Shown here: positions 7,120-15,637 of the stretch, piece after piece
Numbering within the stretch: position 1 is the first letter of the stretch
How the letters are laid out: every line of letters begins with the position of its first letter
NCBI RefSeq assembly: GCF_024701975.1
Contig: NZ_JANLNM010000002.1
Span: 62,001 to 126,000 of the forward strand
Direction of reading: 5' to 3'
Source of the DNA: Variovorax sp. ZS18.2.2
GTDB taxonomy: Bacteria; Pseudomonadota; Gammaproteobacteria; Burkholderiales; Burkholderiaceae_C
DNA: 64,000 nt
Translations under genes and position numbers: made by a program
The notes under the pieces: model-generated
Database searches by the model: none
The model's input: only the letters and a program-made list of their open reading frames with translations
What the model was told of the DNA's origin: nothing

Positions 7120-7949
7120 TGGCTGAAATAGTCCGGCAGCCGGTAGCCCGCCCACACGGGGTTGGCCCTGAAGAACTTCTGGAACTCCGGCGACTGGTAG
7201 GCGGCCACGATGTCTTTCGCGAACTTCGCGTTCTCATTGCTGCGCTTGACGGCCACCACGTTCACGTAGGGCAGCGTCATGTCTTCGAGCTTCAGCGCCT
7301 CGGTGAGCTTCAGGCCCGAGGCCACGGCGAAGTTGCCCTGCACGGCCGCGAGGTCGGCATCGGCCAGCGAGCGCGGAGCCTGCGCTGCATCGAGCGGCAC
7401 GATCTTCAGCCGCTTGGGGTTGTTGACGATGTCGCGCTCCGACACGCTCAGCGGGCTCACGCCCGGCTTCAGCGTCACCCAGCCGACGGCCGCGAGGATG
7501 TTGAGCGCACGCGCCGCATTCACCGGATCGGCGGGCAGCGTGACGGTCGCGCCGTCGGGCACCTTGTCGAGCGACTTGTGGCGCTGCGAGTACAGCCCCA
7601 TCGGTGGCGTCGGCACATGCACCACCGGCACGAGGTCGAAGCCCTGCTGCTTGTTGGTGGCGTTGAGGTACAGCGTGTGCTGGAAGATGTTGGCGTCGAT
7701 CTGCCCGCGCTCCACCGCGTCGTTGGGTTGCACGCCCTGGCTGAACTCGACGTACTTGATGGTGTAGCCCAGCTTCTTGAGCTGCGGCTCGATGCCGTTC
7801 GTGAAGGCATCGCGGTACGGGCCGGGCATGAAGCCCACGCGCAGGTCGTCGGCGTGGGCGGAAACGTGCAGGAGCAGGCTCAGTGCGAGGCCGCCGGACA
7901 GCGGGGCGAGGCGGCGCAGCCACGAGGGCGCGCGCGAAAGGGAAGGCAT
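7116..7949 (-). CDS. MetQ/NlpA-family substrate-binding protein, third paralogue
   Basis: Periplasmic binding protein of 277 residues. The ATG at 7949 has GGAG about 8 bp upstream. The signal peptide is LSGGLALSLLLHVSAHA with no lipobox. Family blocks YVEFSQGVQPNDAVERGQID, NIFQHTLYL and NPKRLKIVPLDAAQAPRSL are present. It is followed by the coupled LLM monooxygenase and has no ATPase or permease of its own here, so it may share metNI at 2719-4246. The genomic pairing, not the sequence, suggests a sulfur-source ligand. Confidence 0.85.
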   Translation of the reverse strand: MPSLSRAPSWLRRLAPLSGGLALSLLLHVSAHADDLRVGFMPGPYRDAFTNGIEPQLKKLGYTIKYVEFSQGVQPNDAVERGQIDANIFQHTLYLNATNKQQGFDLVPVVHVPTPPMGLYSQRHKSLDKVPDGATVTLPADPVNAARALNILAAVGWVTLKPGVSPLSVSERDIVNNPKRLKIVPLDAAQAPRSLADADLAAVQGNFAVASGLKLTEALKLEDMTLPYVNVVAVKRSNENAKFAKDIVAAYQSPEFQKFFRANPVWAGYRLPDYFSQ

Positions 7950-8032
7950 GACGACAACTCCGGGAGACGGCAACAGGAGTCGGGCACTCTAGGCGACGGT
8001 GCATGCCGCGCGAACGAAGATTTGCGCGCTTG

Positions 8033-8054
8033 GATATCCGTTGGCCGGATATCG
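8033..8054. promoter_or_regulatory. Repeated GGATATC operator-like boxes
   Basis: Two GGATATC boxes, at 8033-8039 (itself palindromic, GGATATCC to 8040) and 8048-8054, are spaced 15 bp start to start. They lie between the divergent NlpA-like gene and the Asp/Glu racemase family gene. The spacing of about one and a half helical turns suits a dimeric regulator or promoter overlap. No regulator is identified. Confidence 0.35.
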
Positions 8055-8101
8055 AGGGGTGGCGCGGTGACATCGTTCCGCTCCTTTTGTAGGATGCCCC
8101 C

Positions 8102-8800
8102 ATGACCCAGCACATCGGAATCGTCGGCTGCTCAGCCGAAGGCGCATCGCTTTGCTACCAGACCATTTGCGTGGAGGGCGCGAAACTCCTCGGGCCGCAC
8201 GCGCATCCCGAGGTCTCGATGCACACGCCCTCGCTCTCGGACTACATGGAACACATCCACCGCGACGACTGGCGCGGCGTGGGCGAAGTGATGCTCGCCT
8301 CCGCGCACAAGCTCGCGAAGATCGGCGCGGACTTCCTGGTCTGCCCCGACAACACCATCCACCAGGCGCTTCCGTTCATTGAAGGGCGTTCGCCGCTGCC
8401 CTGGCTGCATATCGCGGAATGCGTCGCGGAGGAGGCGGTGCAGCGCGGATTCCACCGCATCGGCATCACGGGCACGCGCTGGCTGACCGACAGCGAGGTG
8501 TATCCCGAAAAGCTCTCGGCGCGCGGCCTGGCATACGTTCGACCCACCATCGAGGAGCGCGACGAGATCGCGCGAATCATCATGGAGGAGCTGGTCTACG
8601 GCGTCTTCAAGCCCGAGGCCGTGGCGACCTTCCAGCGCGTGATGCAACGCATGAAGGACGAGGAAGGCTGCGACGCGGTGGTGCTCGGCTGCACCGAGAT
8701 TCCGCTGATCATGAGCGACGCGAATTCGCCGTTGCCGACGCTGGACTCGACGCGGCTGCTGGCGCGCGCGGCATTGCGCCGCGCCACGCGGAAAAACTAG
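8102..8800 (+). CDS. Aspartate/glutamate racemase family protein
   Basis: Cofactor-independent racemase-fold protein of 232 residues. The two catalytic-type cysteines lie in the expected contexts: LVCPDNTIH at about residue 81 and GCTEIPLIM near 197. This PLP-independent family includes aspartate and glutamate racemases, maleate isomerase and hydantoin racemase, and the residues seen here do not tell them apart. The gene is divergent from the NlpA-like/LLM pair and convergent with the alpha/beta hydrolase, whose stop it overlaps by 4 bp. Confidence 0.87.
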   Translation: MTQHIGIVGCSAEGASLCYQTICVEGAKLLGPHAHPEVSMHTPSLSDYMEHIHRDDWRGVGEVMLASAHKLAKIGADFLVCPDNTIHQALPFIEGRSPLPWLHIAECVAEEAVQRGFHRIGITGTRWLTDSEVYPEKLSARGLAYVRPTIEERDEIARIIMEELVYGVFKPEAVATFQRVMQRMKDEEGCDAVVLGCTEIPLIMSDANSPLPTLDSTRLLARAALRRATRKN

Positions 8801-9723
8801 GCCAGGAATTCCTCGATCAGCCGCGCCACGCGCTGCGGCTGGTCGTGGTGCAGCATGTGGCCCGCATCGTCCAGCCGCTCGATGCGCACCGAGGGCACGG
8901 ACTTCAGGCGCTCATGGAATTCCTCGAGCGTGTAGCGGCTCTTCCACCAGCCCTGCAGGCTGTCGTCGGCGGCTTCGATCATCAGCGTCGGCGCGGTGAT
9001 GCGCGCGTAGAGCGCGAGGGTTTCATCGACGCGGAAGATGTGCGCATTGACGATCTTGTGCGCCGCCTCGCCGAGGATCTGCCAGCGCGTGCTGCCGTCG
9101 GGCTGAATCTGCCCGGCCGACCAGTGGCTTGCGAGCCAGTCGGCCTTGTCCTGCGTGAGGCGCGGGTTGGTCTTCATGAGGCGGCGGGCCACGCCGTCCA
9201 CGGCCGAGTAGCCCGAGAGCGCCTTCTCGCCGCGGTGCAGGCCCTTGAGCTCGTCGATCCACTGGCCGTAGCGCGCGGGCGCTTCGTCAGGCTTGCGCGC
9301 GGGCATGCCGAAGCCTTCGAGGTTGACGAGGCGGCGAATGCGTGCGGGCCGCACACCCGCGTAGTGCATCGCGACGTTGCCGCCCATGCTGTGGCCGACG
9401 AGGTCGACCGGGCGCGCATCGTCGCCTTCGCCCGCGTAGTGGTCGAGCAGCCATTCGAGGTCGGCGAGGTAGTCGGCCAGCCAGTAGTTGTCGACACCGC
9501 CGCCGTCGGTGAGGCCGAAGCCGCGCCAGTCGGGGGCGATGATGAAGCGGTCTTCGGCCAGCGCATCGACCACGAACTGCCACGAGGCCGCGACGTCCAT
9601 CCATCCGTGCACCAGCACCAGCGGCGGGCGTTCGGCCGAGGGCTGGCCCCAGAGGCGCACGTGGTAGCTGAGGTTGCGCACGGGCACGAATTCGCTGCGC
9701 GAGGGACGGAGGGCTTGGTACAT
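8797..9723 (-). CDS. Alpha/beta hydrolase
   Basis: Alpha/beta-hydrolase fold protein of 308 residues. The oxyanion-loop motif LVHGWMD, the nucleophile elbow VGHSMGG and a C-terminal DAGHMLHHD carrying the catalytic His are visible. There is no signal peptide, so it is probably cytosolic. An esterase, lactonase or C-C hydrolase role is possible and no substrate can be inferred from its neighbours. The start codon at 9723 leaves 134 bp to the divergent aldo/keto reductase. Confidence 0.85.
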   Translation of the reverse strand: MYQALRPSRSEFVPVRNLSYHVRLWGQPSAERPPLVLVHGWMDVAASWQFVVDALAEDRFIIAPDWRGFGLTDGGGVDNYWLADYLADLEWLLDHYAGEGDDARPVDLVGHSMGGNVAMHYAGVRPARIRRLVNLEGFGMPARKPDEAPARYGQWIDELKGLHRGEKALSGYSAVDGVARRLMKTNPRLTQDKADWLASHWSAGQIQPDGSTRWQILGEAAHKIVNAHIFRVDETLALYARITAPTLMIEAADDSLQGWWKSRYTLEEFHERLKSVPSVRIERLDDAGHMLHHDQPQRVARLIEEFLA

Positions 9724-9857
9724 GGGCGTCGATGATAAGGAGCGGGCTGCGTTCGCGCAGTCCGGCAGACGACAGTTGCGGGCAGCTGCGGACAGTGCCG
9801 CTCGGGCTTTGGCCGCGCGGCCAGCGCGTTGCGGGGGAGGGCGGTAGCATCCCGCGC

Positions 9858-10919
9858 ATGAAAAAGATCCAACTCGGTCAGAGCGACCTGCACGTCACCC
9901 CTATCTGCCTCGGCACCATGACTTTCGGCGAGCAGGTCGATGAACCCACCGCCCATGCCATCCTGAGCCGTTCGCTCGAACGCGGCGTCGACTTCATCGA
10001 CACCGCCGAGATGTACTCGGTGCCCACCCGCAAGGAAACCTACAGCGTCACCGAAACCATCATCGGCAACTGGTTCGCCGCCAACCCCGGCGCGCGCCAG
10101 AAGCTCGTGCTGGCCACCAAGGTGGCCGGCCCGCTGCGCAACACGCCCTGGGTGCGCGAAGGCGTGGGCATGACGGCCGCCGACATCGTGGCCTCGTGCG
10201 AGGCGAGCCTGAAGCGCCTGAAGACCGACACCATCGACCTCTACCAGATCCACTGGCCCGAGCGCCACGTGCCGGCCTTCGGCAACATCTACTACGACCC
10301 CGCCAAGGAGGTCACGCAGACCCCGATCCACGAGCAGCTGGAGACCTTCGCCAAGCTGGTGAAGGCCGGCAAGATCCGCGCGATCGGCCTGTCGAACGAA
10401 ACGCCCTATGGCGTGCACGAGTTCGTGCGGCTGGCCGAGCAGCACGACCTGCCGCGCGTGGCGACGGTGCAGAACGTCTACAACCTCGCGAGCCGCGGCG
10501 TGGAGAACGGTTTGGACGAGACGATGCACCGGCTGGGTGTCTCGCTGCTGGCCTATTCACCGCTGGCCTACGGCCTGCTCACCGGCAAGTACGACAAGAG
10601 CGGCATCACCGGACCCGATGCGCCCGAGGAAGCGCGCATCACCCGCTACGAGTCGGTGCGCAAGCTGCGTTGGGGCCGCCCCGACGCGCTGAAGGCCGCG
10701 CGTTTGTACAACCAGCTCGCACGCGACAACGGGCTCACGCCCACGCAGCTCGCGCTGGGCTTCTGCTACACCAAATGGCAGGTGGCGAGCACCATCATCG
10801 GCGTGCGCACGCTGGCGCAGCTCGACGAGGACATCGATGCGTACGGCACCAAGCTGTCGCCAGAAATCCTGGCCGAGATCGACAGGATCCGTTGGGACAT
10901 CCGGGACCCGGCGGCGTGA
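9858..10919 (+). CDS. Aldo/keto reductase (Tas-like)
   Basis: NADPH-dependent carbonyl reductase of 353 residues with the start MKKIQLGQSDLHVTPICLGT. Catalytic residues of the family are present: Asp and Tyr in DTAEMYSV, Lys in LVLATKVAG, and His in YQIHWPE. Length and the N-terminal signature match the Tas/YajO-type subgroup that acts on aldehydes and related carbonyls. The last four bases overlap the GTG start of ybaK, so the two genes form a small operon. Confidence 0.9.
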   Translation: MKKIQLGQSDLHVTPICLGTMTFGEQVDEPTAHAILSRSLERGVDFIDTAEMYSVPTRKETYSVTETIIGNWFAANPGARQKLVLATKVAGPLRNTPWVREGVGMTAADIVASCEASLKRLKTDTIDLYQIHWPERHVPAFGNIYYDPAKEVTQTPIHEQLETFAKLVKAGKIRAIGLSNETPYGVHEFVRLAEQHDLPRVATVQNVYNLASRGVENGLDETMHRLGVSLLAYSPLAYGLLTGKYDKSGITGPDAPEEARITRYESVRKLRWGRPDALKAARLYNQLARDNGLTPTQLALGFCYTKWQVASTIIGVRTLAQLDEDIDAYGTKLSPEILAEIDRIRWDIRDPAA

Positions 10920-11410
10920 GCCACAAGAAGGTCCATGTTTCCGAAACGCCCGCAACGCAACTGCTGCGGGCGAACAAGATCGCCTTCACCGAGCATCCGT
11001 ACGAATACATGGAGCACGGCGGCGCGCAGCGCGGCGCCGAGATGCTCGGGCTCGATCCGTTCACCGTCATCAAGACGCTGGTGATGCAGGACCAGGACGC
11101 GAAGCCGCTGATCGTGCTGATGCACGGCAACCGCACGGTGTCGACCAAGAACCTCGCGCGGCAGATCGGCGCCAAGTCGGTCGAGCCCTGCAAGCCCGAG
11201 GTGGCGCAGCGCCACAGCGGCTACATGGTGGGCGGCACCTCACCCTTCGGCACACGGCGCGAGATGCCGGTCTACGTCGAATCGACCATCCTCGCGCTGC
11301 CGAAGATCACCCTCAACGGCGGTCGGCGCGGCTACCTGATCGGCATCGATCCGCAGGTGTGCGTGGCGCTGCTGGGGGCTGTGCCGGTGGAATGTGCGCT
11401 GGCAGAATAG
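10916..11410 (+). CDS. ybaK: Cys-tRNA(Pro)/Cys-tRNA(Cys) deacylase
   Basis: Aminoacyl-tRNA editing protein of 164 residues that clears Cys mischarged on tRNA(Pro). The GTG start overlaps the preceding TGA (GTGA). YbaK/EbsC-family hallmarks are TPATQLLRANKIAFTEHPY near the N-terminus, the conserved TVIKTLVM segment, and GGTSPFGTRREMPVYVE in the substrate pocket. Length matches E. coli YbaK. Confidence 0.92.
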   Translation: MSHKKVHVSETPATQLLRANKIAFTEHPYEYMEHGGAQRGAEMLGLDPFTVIKTLVMQDQDAKPLIVLMHGNRTVSTKNLARQIGAKSVEPCKPEVAQRHSGYMVGGTSPFGTRREMPVYVESTILALPKITLNGGRRGYLIGIDPQVCVALLGAVPVECALAE

Positions 11411-11418
11411 CCGGCGCC

Positions 11419-12231
11419 ATGACGTCATCGCCCCCTGATTCCCTTCCGCCCCATTGCGCGGCCAACAAAGGCGGCGGGCCGATTTTCAAGGTCGGTTTCG
11501 AGAACGACACGGCGCAGTGGACCGAGGTCTTCGATCTCTCCGCGCTCCTCCTCGAGGCGCTGGCCGCGCGGGGCTTCAAGGCGGTGCTGGAACGTGAGGG
11601 CTGGCTGCTGCTGCCTGAAGAAGGGCTCTGGCTGTGGCCGCAGATCACGAGCTATCACCCCACCGACGATGGCAGCGTGCGCACCTCCACCACCATCGAA
11701 GTGGCGCATGCCAGCCTGCTGCCGGGCGGCACCTTCGAGTACCAGCATTCGTATGGCGATGACATCGCTTCTTCGCTGACCCGGGGCTTCGACCTCTGGG
11801 CGCAAGTCGACCTGGTGGTGTTCAAGGATGCGCTGAGCGACGAGCTGGCCCATTGCACCTCGCTGCAGATGCAATGGGAGCCCAACGAGGGCGTCGGGGA
11901 GGGCCGCGAGCGGCGCGTGCTGTTCGGTCCGGTCGCACACCAGGCCGCGCGAGAAGCGGCCGAGGAAGAAGAGCACCCGTTCTGCCCCTGCTGCCTCTTC
12001 ACCAACACCTGGGACGCCTACAAGCCGCAGATCGAATCGGACGGCGTCTATGGCCTTCGCCTCTATGCCGCGCGCGATGCGCAAGGCCAGGTGCAGGCCG
12101 ACTGCCGCGTGAACGGCGAGGACTGGCCCGCTGGTGCCGAGGCCCTGCGCGCCTATGTGGCGCAGTGGCCCGACCGGGGCTTCGAGTTCCGCAAGCAGTA
12201 CGTTGTGATCCAATCGCCGCCCGAGACCTGA
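11419..12231 (+). CDS. Hypothetical protein, DUF6348-like
   Basis: Protein of 270 residues with no signal peptide or membrane segments. It is acidic, rich in Trp and aromatic residues, and carries a CPCC motif in HPFCPCCLFTNTW near residue 193. The general layout (FEN..QW...LLEALAARGF, WPQI..YHP) resembles the DUF6348 family of unknown function. It begins 8 bp after ybaK and is probably co-transcribed. Confidence 0.75.
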   Translation: MTSSPPDSLPPHCAANKGGGPIFKVGFENDTAQWTEVFDLSALLLEALAARGFKAVLEREGWLLLPEEGLWLWPQITSYHPTDDGSVRTSTTIEVAHASLLPGGTFEYQHSYGDDIASSLTRGFDLWAQVDLVVFKDALSDELAHCTSLQMQWEPNEGVGEGRERRVLFGPVAHQAAREAAEEEEHPFCPCCLFTNTWDAYKPQIESDGVYGLRLYAARDAQGQVQADCRVNGEDWPAGAEALRAYVAQWPDRGFEFRKQYVVIQSPPET

Positions 12232-12288
12232 CAACGGCACGCGCCGTCGTCACCCAAGAAAAACAACCAATCCCCGCGGAGCGCTGCC

Positions 12289-12915
12289 TTGAGTTTTCAC
12301 CTGCCGTCCCTCATCGCCATCGTGGCGTCGTACCTGATCGGCTCGCTGTCGTTCGCGGTCATCGTGAGCAAGTCGCTCGGCATGGCCGATCCGCGCAGCT
12401 ACGGCAGCGGCAACCCCGGCGCGACCAATGTGCTGCGCTCGGGCAACAAGGGCGCGGCGCTGGCCACGCTGGTGCTCGACGCGGTCAAGGGCTGGCTGCC
12501 GGTGTTTTTGATCCGCCACTACGGCGCGCAGTGGGGCCTGGGCGATGGCGTGGCCGCCGTGGCGGGCCTCGCGGCCTTCCTGGGCCACCTGTACCCAGTG
12601 TTCTTCGGCTTCCAGGGCGGCAAGGGCGTGGCCACCGCTGCAGGCGTGCTGGTGGGCATCGCGCCCTGGCTGGGGCTGGCGACCGGCGCCACCTGGCTGA
12701 TCATCGCGGTCTTCTTCCGATACTCGTCGCTGTCGTCCCTGGTGGCGGCCTTCTTTGCGCCGGCCTATTACCTCTTGGGCGGCAACATTGCGTGGCCGCT
12801 CGACCGCACGGTGCTGATTGCGATCATCATCATGAGTCTGCTGCTGATCTGGCGGCACCGCGAAAACATCCGCCGGCTCGCGGCCGGCACGGAGTCGAAA
12901 CTCGGCAGGAAATAG
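12289..12915 (+). CDS. plsY: Glycerol-3-phosphate acyltransferase PlsY
   Basis: Integral membrane enzyme of 208 residues that transfers acyl from acyl-phosphate to glycerol-3-phosphate, the first step of phospholipid synthesis. The start is TTG at 12289, preceded by GGAG. Conserved PlsY loops are [12 protein letters not shown] (residues about 40-51), [18 protein letters not shown], and the C-terminal [13 protein letters not shown]. Five or so hydrophobic segments are visible. Confidence 0.95.
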   Translation: MSFHLPSLIAIVASYLIGSLSFAVIVSKSLGMADPRSYGSGNPGATNVLRSGNKGAALATLVLDAVKGWLPVFLIRHYGAQWGLGDGVAAVAGLAAFLGHLYPVFFGFQGGKGVATAAGVLVGIAPWLGLATGATWLIIAVFFRYSSLSSLVAAFFAPAYYLLGGNIAWPLDRTVLIAIIIMSLLLIWRHRENIRRLAAGTESKLGRK

Positions 12916-12916
12916 G

Positions 12917-12979
12917 CTCGCCCCCAGGCTGCGGCGCACTGCGTGTCGCCTTCGCCAACCCCCTGCCGGGGGCAACACC
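12917..12979. repeat. Dispersed GC-rich hairpin repeat
   Basis: Noncoding sequence between plsY and the RidA gene begins GCTCGCCCCCAGGCTGCGGC and ends CCCCCTGCCGGGGGCAACAC. Arms GCCCCC (12920-12925) and GGGGGC (12968-12973) can pair. The form matches dispersed intergenic repeats of Comamonadaceae as recalled; copy number cannot be judged from one window. Confidence 0.45.
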
Positions 12980-13042
12980 AGAGGCCCGGCAAAGCCGGTT
13001 CCTCGGTGTTTCACGAACAGAGTTTTGGATGGAAGGAAATTT

Positions 13043-13396
13043 ATGGCTTCAGTGACTCGCTTTCACGTCGGTCCGCGCCTCTCGGAGACGGCCGTGCACA
13101 ACGGCACCATCTACCTCGCTGGCCAGGTGCCCGACGACACCACGCAGGACATCCGCGGCCAGACCGCGCAGGTGCTCGCCATGGTCGACCGCCTGCTCGC
13201 AGAGGCCGGCAGCGACAAGTCGCGCATCCTCATGACGCAGATCTTCCTGGCCGACATCACCGACATCACGGCGATGAACGAGGTATGGGATGCGTGGATT
13301 CCGGCCGGCAACACGCCGCCGCGCGCGACGGTGCAGGCCAAGATGGCCAATGCGGCCTACAAGATCGAGATCGTCGTTACCGCCGCTGCGGCCTGA
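13043..13396 (+). CDS. RidA family protein (Rid/YjgF/UK114)
   Basis: Small 117-residue protein of the Rid family, which hydrolyses reactive enamine/imine intermediates. ATG 13043 was preferred over 13025, following an AAGGAAAT ribosome-binding site. Visible motifs are GTIYLAGQVP and, in the substrate pocket, NTPPRATVQAKM with the conserved Arg that binds the carboxylate. The C-terminus KIEIVVTA is typical. The gene is isolated, convergent with the protease gene. Confidence 0.92.
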   Translation: MASVTRFHVGPRLSETAVHNGTIYLAGQVPDDTTQDIRGQTAQVLAMVDRLLAEAGSDKSRILMTQIFLADITDITAMNEVWDAWIPAGNTPPRATVQAKMANAAYKIEIVVTAAAA

Positions 13397-13399
13397 CGG

Positions 13400-14044
13400 T
13401 CAGTACCGTTTCTCGAGGACCATCTGGTCCGCGTCTCGGCGCATGGAGAAGCGGTTGATGAAGCTGTTGCCGAGCAGCGCGTAGGGCATCGGCTGCTGCG
13501 TGACGATGGCGTCGATGTCGTAGACCTCGACATCGCCCACGCGCACCGACTGCAGCCGCAACCTGTAGCCCTGGGACACGCCATTGGCCGTGCTCATCTG
13601 AACGAGCCGTCCCTTGCTGTAGTCGAGCCCGATGCGCTGGGCGTCGTCGGCCGACAGCGCGATCGTCGTGGCGCCCGTGTCGAGCATGAAAGTGATGGTC
13701 TTGCCGTTGATGGCGCCCTGCGTCATGAAATGGCCGCGGCTGTCGGCCGGCAGCACGATGCGGTTGCCGCCACCGCCTGAACTTCCGCCGCCACCGATGC
13801 TGACAGGCGTGTCCATGCGCAGGTTGACGCGCTTGCCCTCGAGTTCGACCACCGCCTGCTCGGACTGAAGCGACACCAGCTTCACCCCCTGGAAACTCTC
13901 GCCGACCGCCACCGTCTTGGGCGGCGCGCCGTTCACGATCAGGATCGCGCGGCTGCCGATGGTGCCGGTGAGCGTCACCGAACTGGCAGCGTGCGCCGCC
14001 GCCACGGCAGCCAGAAGATGCGCGGCGACGACGAGGGATTTCAT
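13400..14044 (-). CDS. Secreted retropepsin-like aspartic protease
   Basis: Protein of 214 residues with a signal peptide (MKSLVVAAHLLAAVAAAHA), a beta-rich N-terminal region, a short glycine/serine linker (GGGGSSGGGG) and a clan AA retropepsin domain. The active-site motif is MLDTGATTIALS, followed by the C-terminal ALLGNSFINRF flap/strand. It belongs to the bacterial single-domain aspartic protease group, which dimerises for activity. It starts 4 bp after the yajQ stop and is likely co-transcribed. Substrate unknown. Confidence 0.87.
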   Translation of the reverse strand: MKSLVVAAHLLAAVAAAHAASSVTLTGTIGSRAILIVNGAPPKTVAVGESFQGVKLVSLQSEQAVVELEGKRVNLRMDTPVSIGGGGSSGGGGNRIVLPADSRGHFMTQGAINGKTITFMLDTGATTIALSADDAQRIGLDYSKGRLVQMSTANGVSQGYRLRLQSVRVGDVEVYDIDAIVTQQPMPYALLGNSFINRFSMRRDADQMVLEKRY

Positions 14045-14048
14045 GGGA

Positions 14049-14534
14049 TCAGTCGCGGAAGTTGTTGAACGACAGGGGCATGTCCGGCACGTCCTTCTTG
14101 ATCAGCGCCATCGCCGCCTGCAGGTCGTCGCGCTTGGCACCGGTGATGCGCACCGCGTCGCCCTGGATCGCGGCCTGCACCTTGAGCTTGCTGTCCTTGA
14201 CGATGCGGGTGATCTTCTTGGCCTGCTCGCTCTCGATGCCGCTCTTGACCTTGATGACCTGCTTGACCTTGTCGCCGCCCATCTTCTGGACGTCGCCCTT
14301 GTCGAGGAAGCGCACGTCGACGCTGCGCTTGGTGAGCTTGCTGCGAAGGATGTCTTCCACCTGGACGAGCTGGAACTCGGCGTCACCGATCATGGTGATT
14401 TCCTTGTCCTTGAGGTCGACGGCGGCGGCGGTGCCCTTGAAATCGAAGCGCGTCGCGATTTCCTTGGCGGTGTTTTCGACCGCATTCTTCACTTCGGGCA
14501 GATTCGGCTCGCAGACGGTATCGAAAGACGGCAT
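14049..14534 (-). CDS. yajQ: YajQ family nucleotide-binding protein
   Basis: Protein of 161 residues, the usual YajQ length. The start is [20 protein letters not shown], followed by ATRFDFKGT, and the end [14 protein letters not shown] is characteristic. Family members bind tRNA/GTP in E. coli and c-di-GMP in Xanthomonas. The role here is not shown. It is divergent from murB with 43 bp between the starts. Confidence 0.95.
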   Translation of the reverse strand: MPSFDTVCEPNLPEVKNAVENTAKEIATRFDFKGTAAAVDLKDKEITMIGDAEFQLVQVEDILRSKLTKRSVDVRFLDKGDVQKMGGDKVKQVIKVKSGIESEQAKKITRIVKDSKLKVQAAIQGDAVRITGAKRDDLQAAMALIKKDVPDMPLSFNNFRD

Positions 14535-14577
14535 GGGCTCTCCTGAATTCACTTGGGCTGGATGCGACAATTCTCCC

Positions 14578-15630
14578 ATGATCGTGGAGCACAACGTCCC
14601 CCTGCAGCCGTACAACAGTTTCGGCATCGTCGCGCGCGCGCAGCGCCTGGCGCGCATCACGGACGAGGCCGATATCGCCGAGCTCCTGGCCGGCCCGGAC
14701 TGGCAGGGCGCCCCCCGTTTCGTGCTCGGCGGCGGCAGCAACATCGTGCTGACCGGCGACGTCAAGCCGCTGGTGCTCAAGGTGGAAATCAAGGGTCTGC
14801 GGCTGGTCGAAGAGACGCCGCGGGCCTGGATCGTCGAAGCGGGTGCGGGCGAAATCTGGCACAACGCCGTCGAATGGATGGTGCGCAATGGCTATCCCGG
14901 CCTCGAGAACCTGGCGCTGATTCCGGGCACTGTGGGCGGCTCGCCGGTGCAGAACATCGGCGCCTACGGCGTCGAGTTGCAGGACCGCTTCGACTCGCTC
15001 GACGCCATCGACCTGGACACCGGCCGCAGCTTCACGCTCGATGCCGCCCAATGCGCCTTCGGCTACCGCGATTCGGTTTTCAAGCATGTGCGCAGTGGCC
15101 CGAACGACTTCGGCCTCGCGGGCCGGGCGCTCATCACCCGGGTTCGCTTCCGGCTGCCCAAGCCCTGGAAGGCGGTGGTCGGCTACCTCGATCTCGAACG
15201 CAAGATGGAAGAAACCGGCAACTTCACGCCGAGCGCCGTCGACATCTTCGATTGGGTCTGCGCCATCCGCCGCGCCAAGCTGCCCGACTGGCGCGTGCTG
15301 GGCAACGCCGGCAGCTTTTTCAAGAACCCGACGGTCACGCCCGAGCAGTGCGCCGACATCATCGCGCGCGACCCCAAGATCGTTCATTACCCGATGGCCG
15401 ACGGCAGCATCAAGCTCGCGGCCGGCTGGCTCATCGACGCCTGCGGCTGGAAGGGCAAATCGGTCGGCAATGCCGGCGTGTACGAGCGGCAGGCGCTGGT
15501 GCTGGTCAACCGCGGCGGCAGCGAGAACCCGGTGACCGGCGGCGAGGTGATGACGCTGGCCAAGGCCATCCAGACCAGTGTGTACGAGCGCTTCGGCATC
15601 CGGCTGGAGCCCGAGCCGGTGGTGGTCTGA
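14578..15630 (+). CDS. murB: UDP-N-acetylmuramate dehydrogenase
   Basis: FAD enzyme of 350 residues that reduces UDP-GlcNAc-enolpyruvate to UDP-MurNAc in peptidoglycan synthesis. FAD-binding motifs are [11 protein letters not shown] and [17 protein letters not shown]. The catalytic Ser region is NAGSFFKNP, as in the E. coli-type (type I) enzymes. The N-terminal NSFGIVARA block (NTF/NSF in homologues) fits ATG 14578. Confidence 0.96.
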   Translation: MIVEHNVPLQPYNSFGIVARAQRLARITDEADIAELLAGPDWQGAPRFVLGGGSNIVLTGDVKPLVLKVEIKGLRLVEETPRAWIVEAGAGEIWHNAVEWMVRNGYPGLENLALIPGTVGGSPVQNIGAYGVELQDRFDSLDAIDLDTGRSFTLDAAQCAFGYRDSVFKHVRSGPNDFGLAGRALITRVRFRLPKPWKAVVGYLDLERKMEETGNFTPSAVDIFDWVCAIRRAKLPDWRVLGNAGSFFKNPTVTPEQCADIIARDPKIVHYPMADGSIKLAAGWLIDACGWKGKSVGNAGVYERQALVLVNRGGSENPVTGGEVMTLAKAIQTSVYERFGIRLEPEPVVV

Positions 15631-15637
15631 CAAAGCG

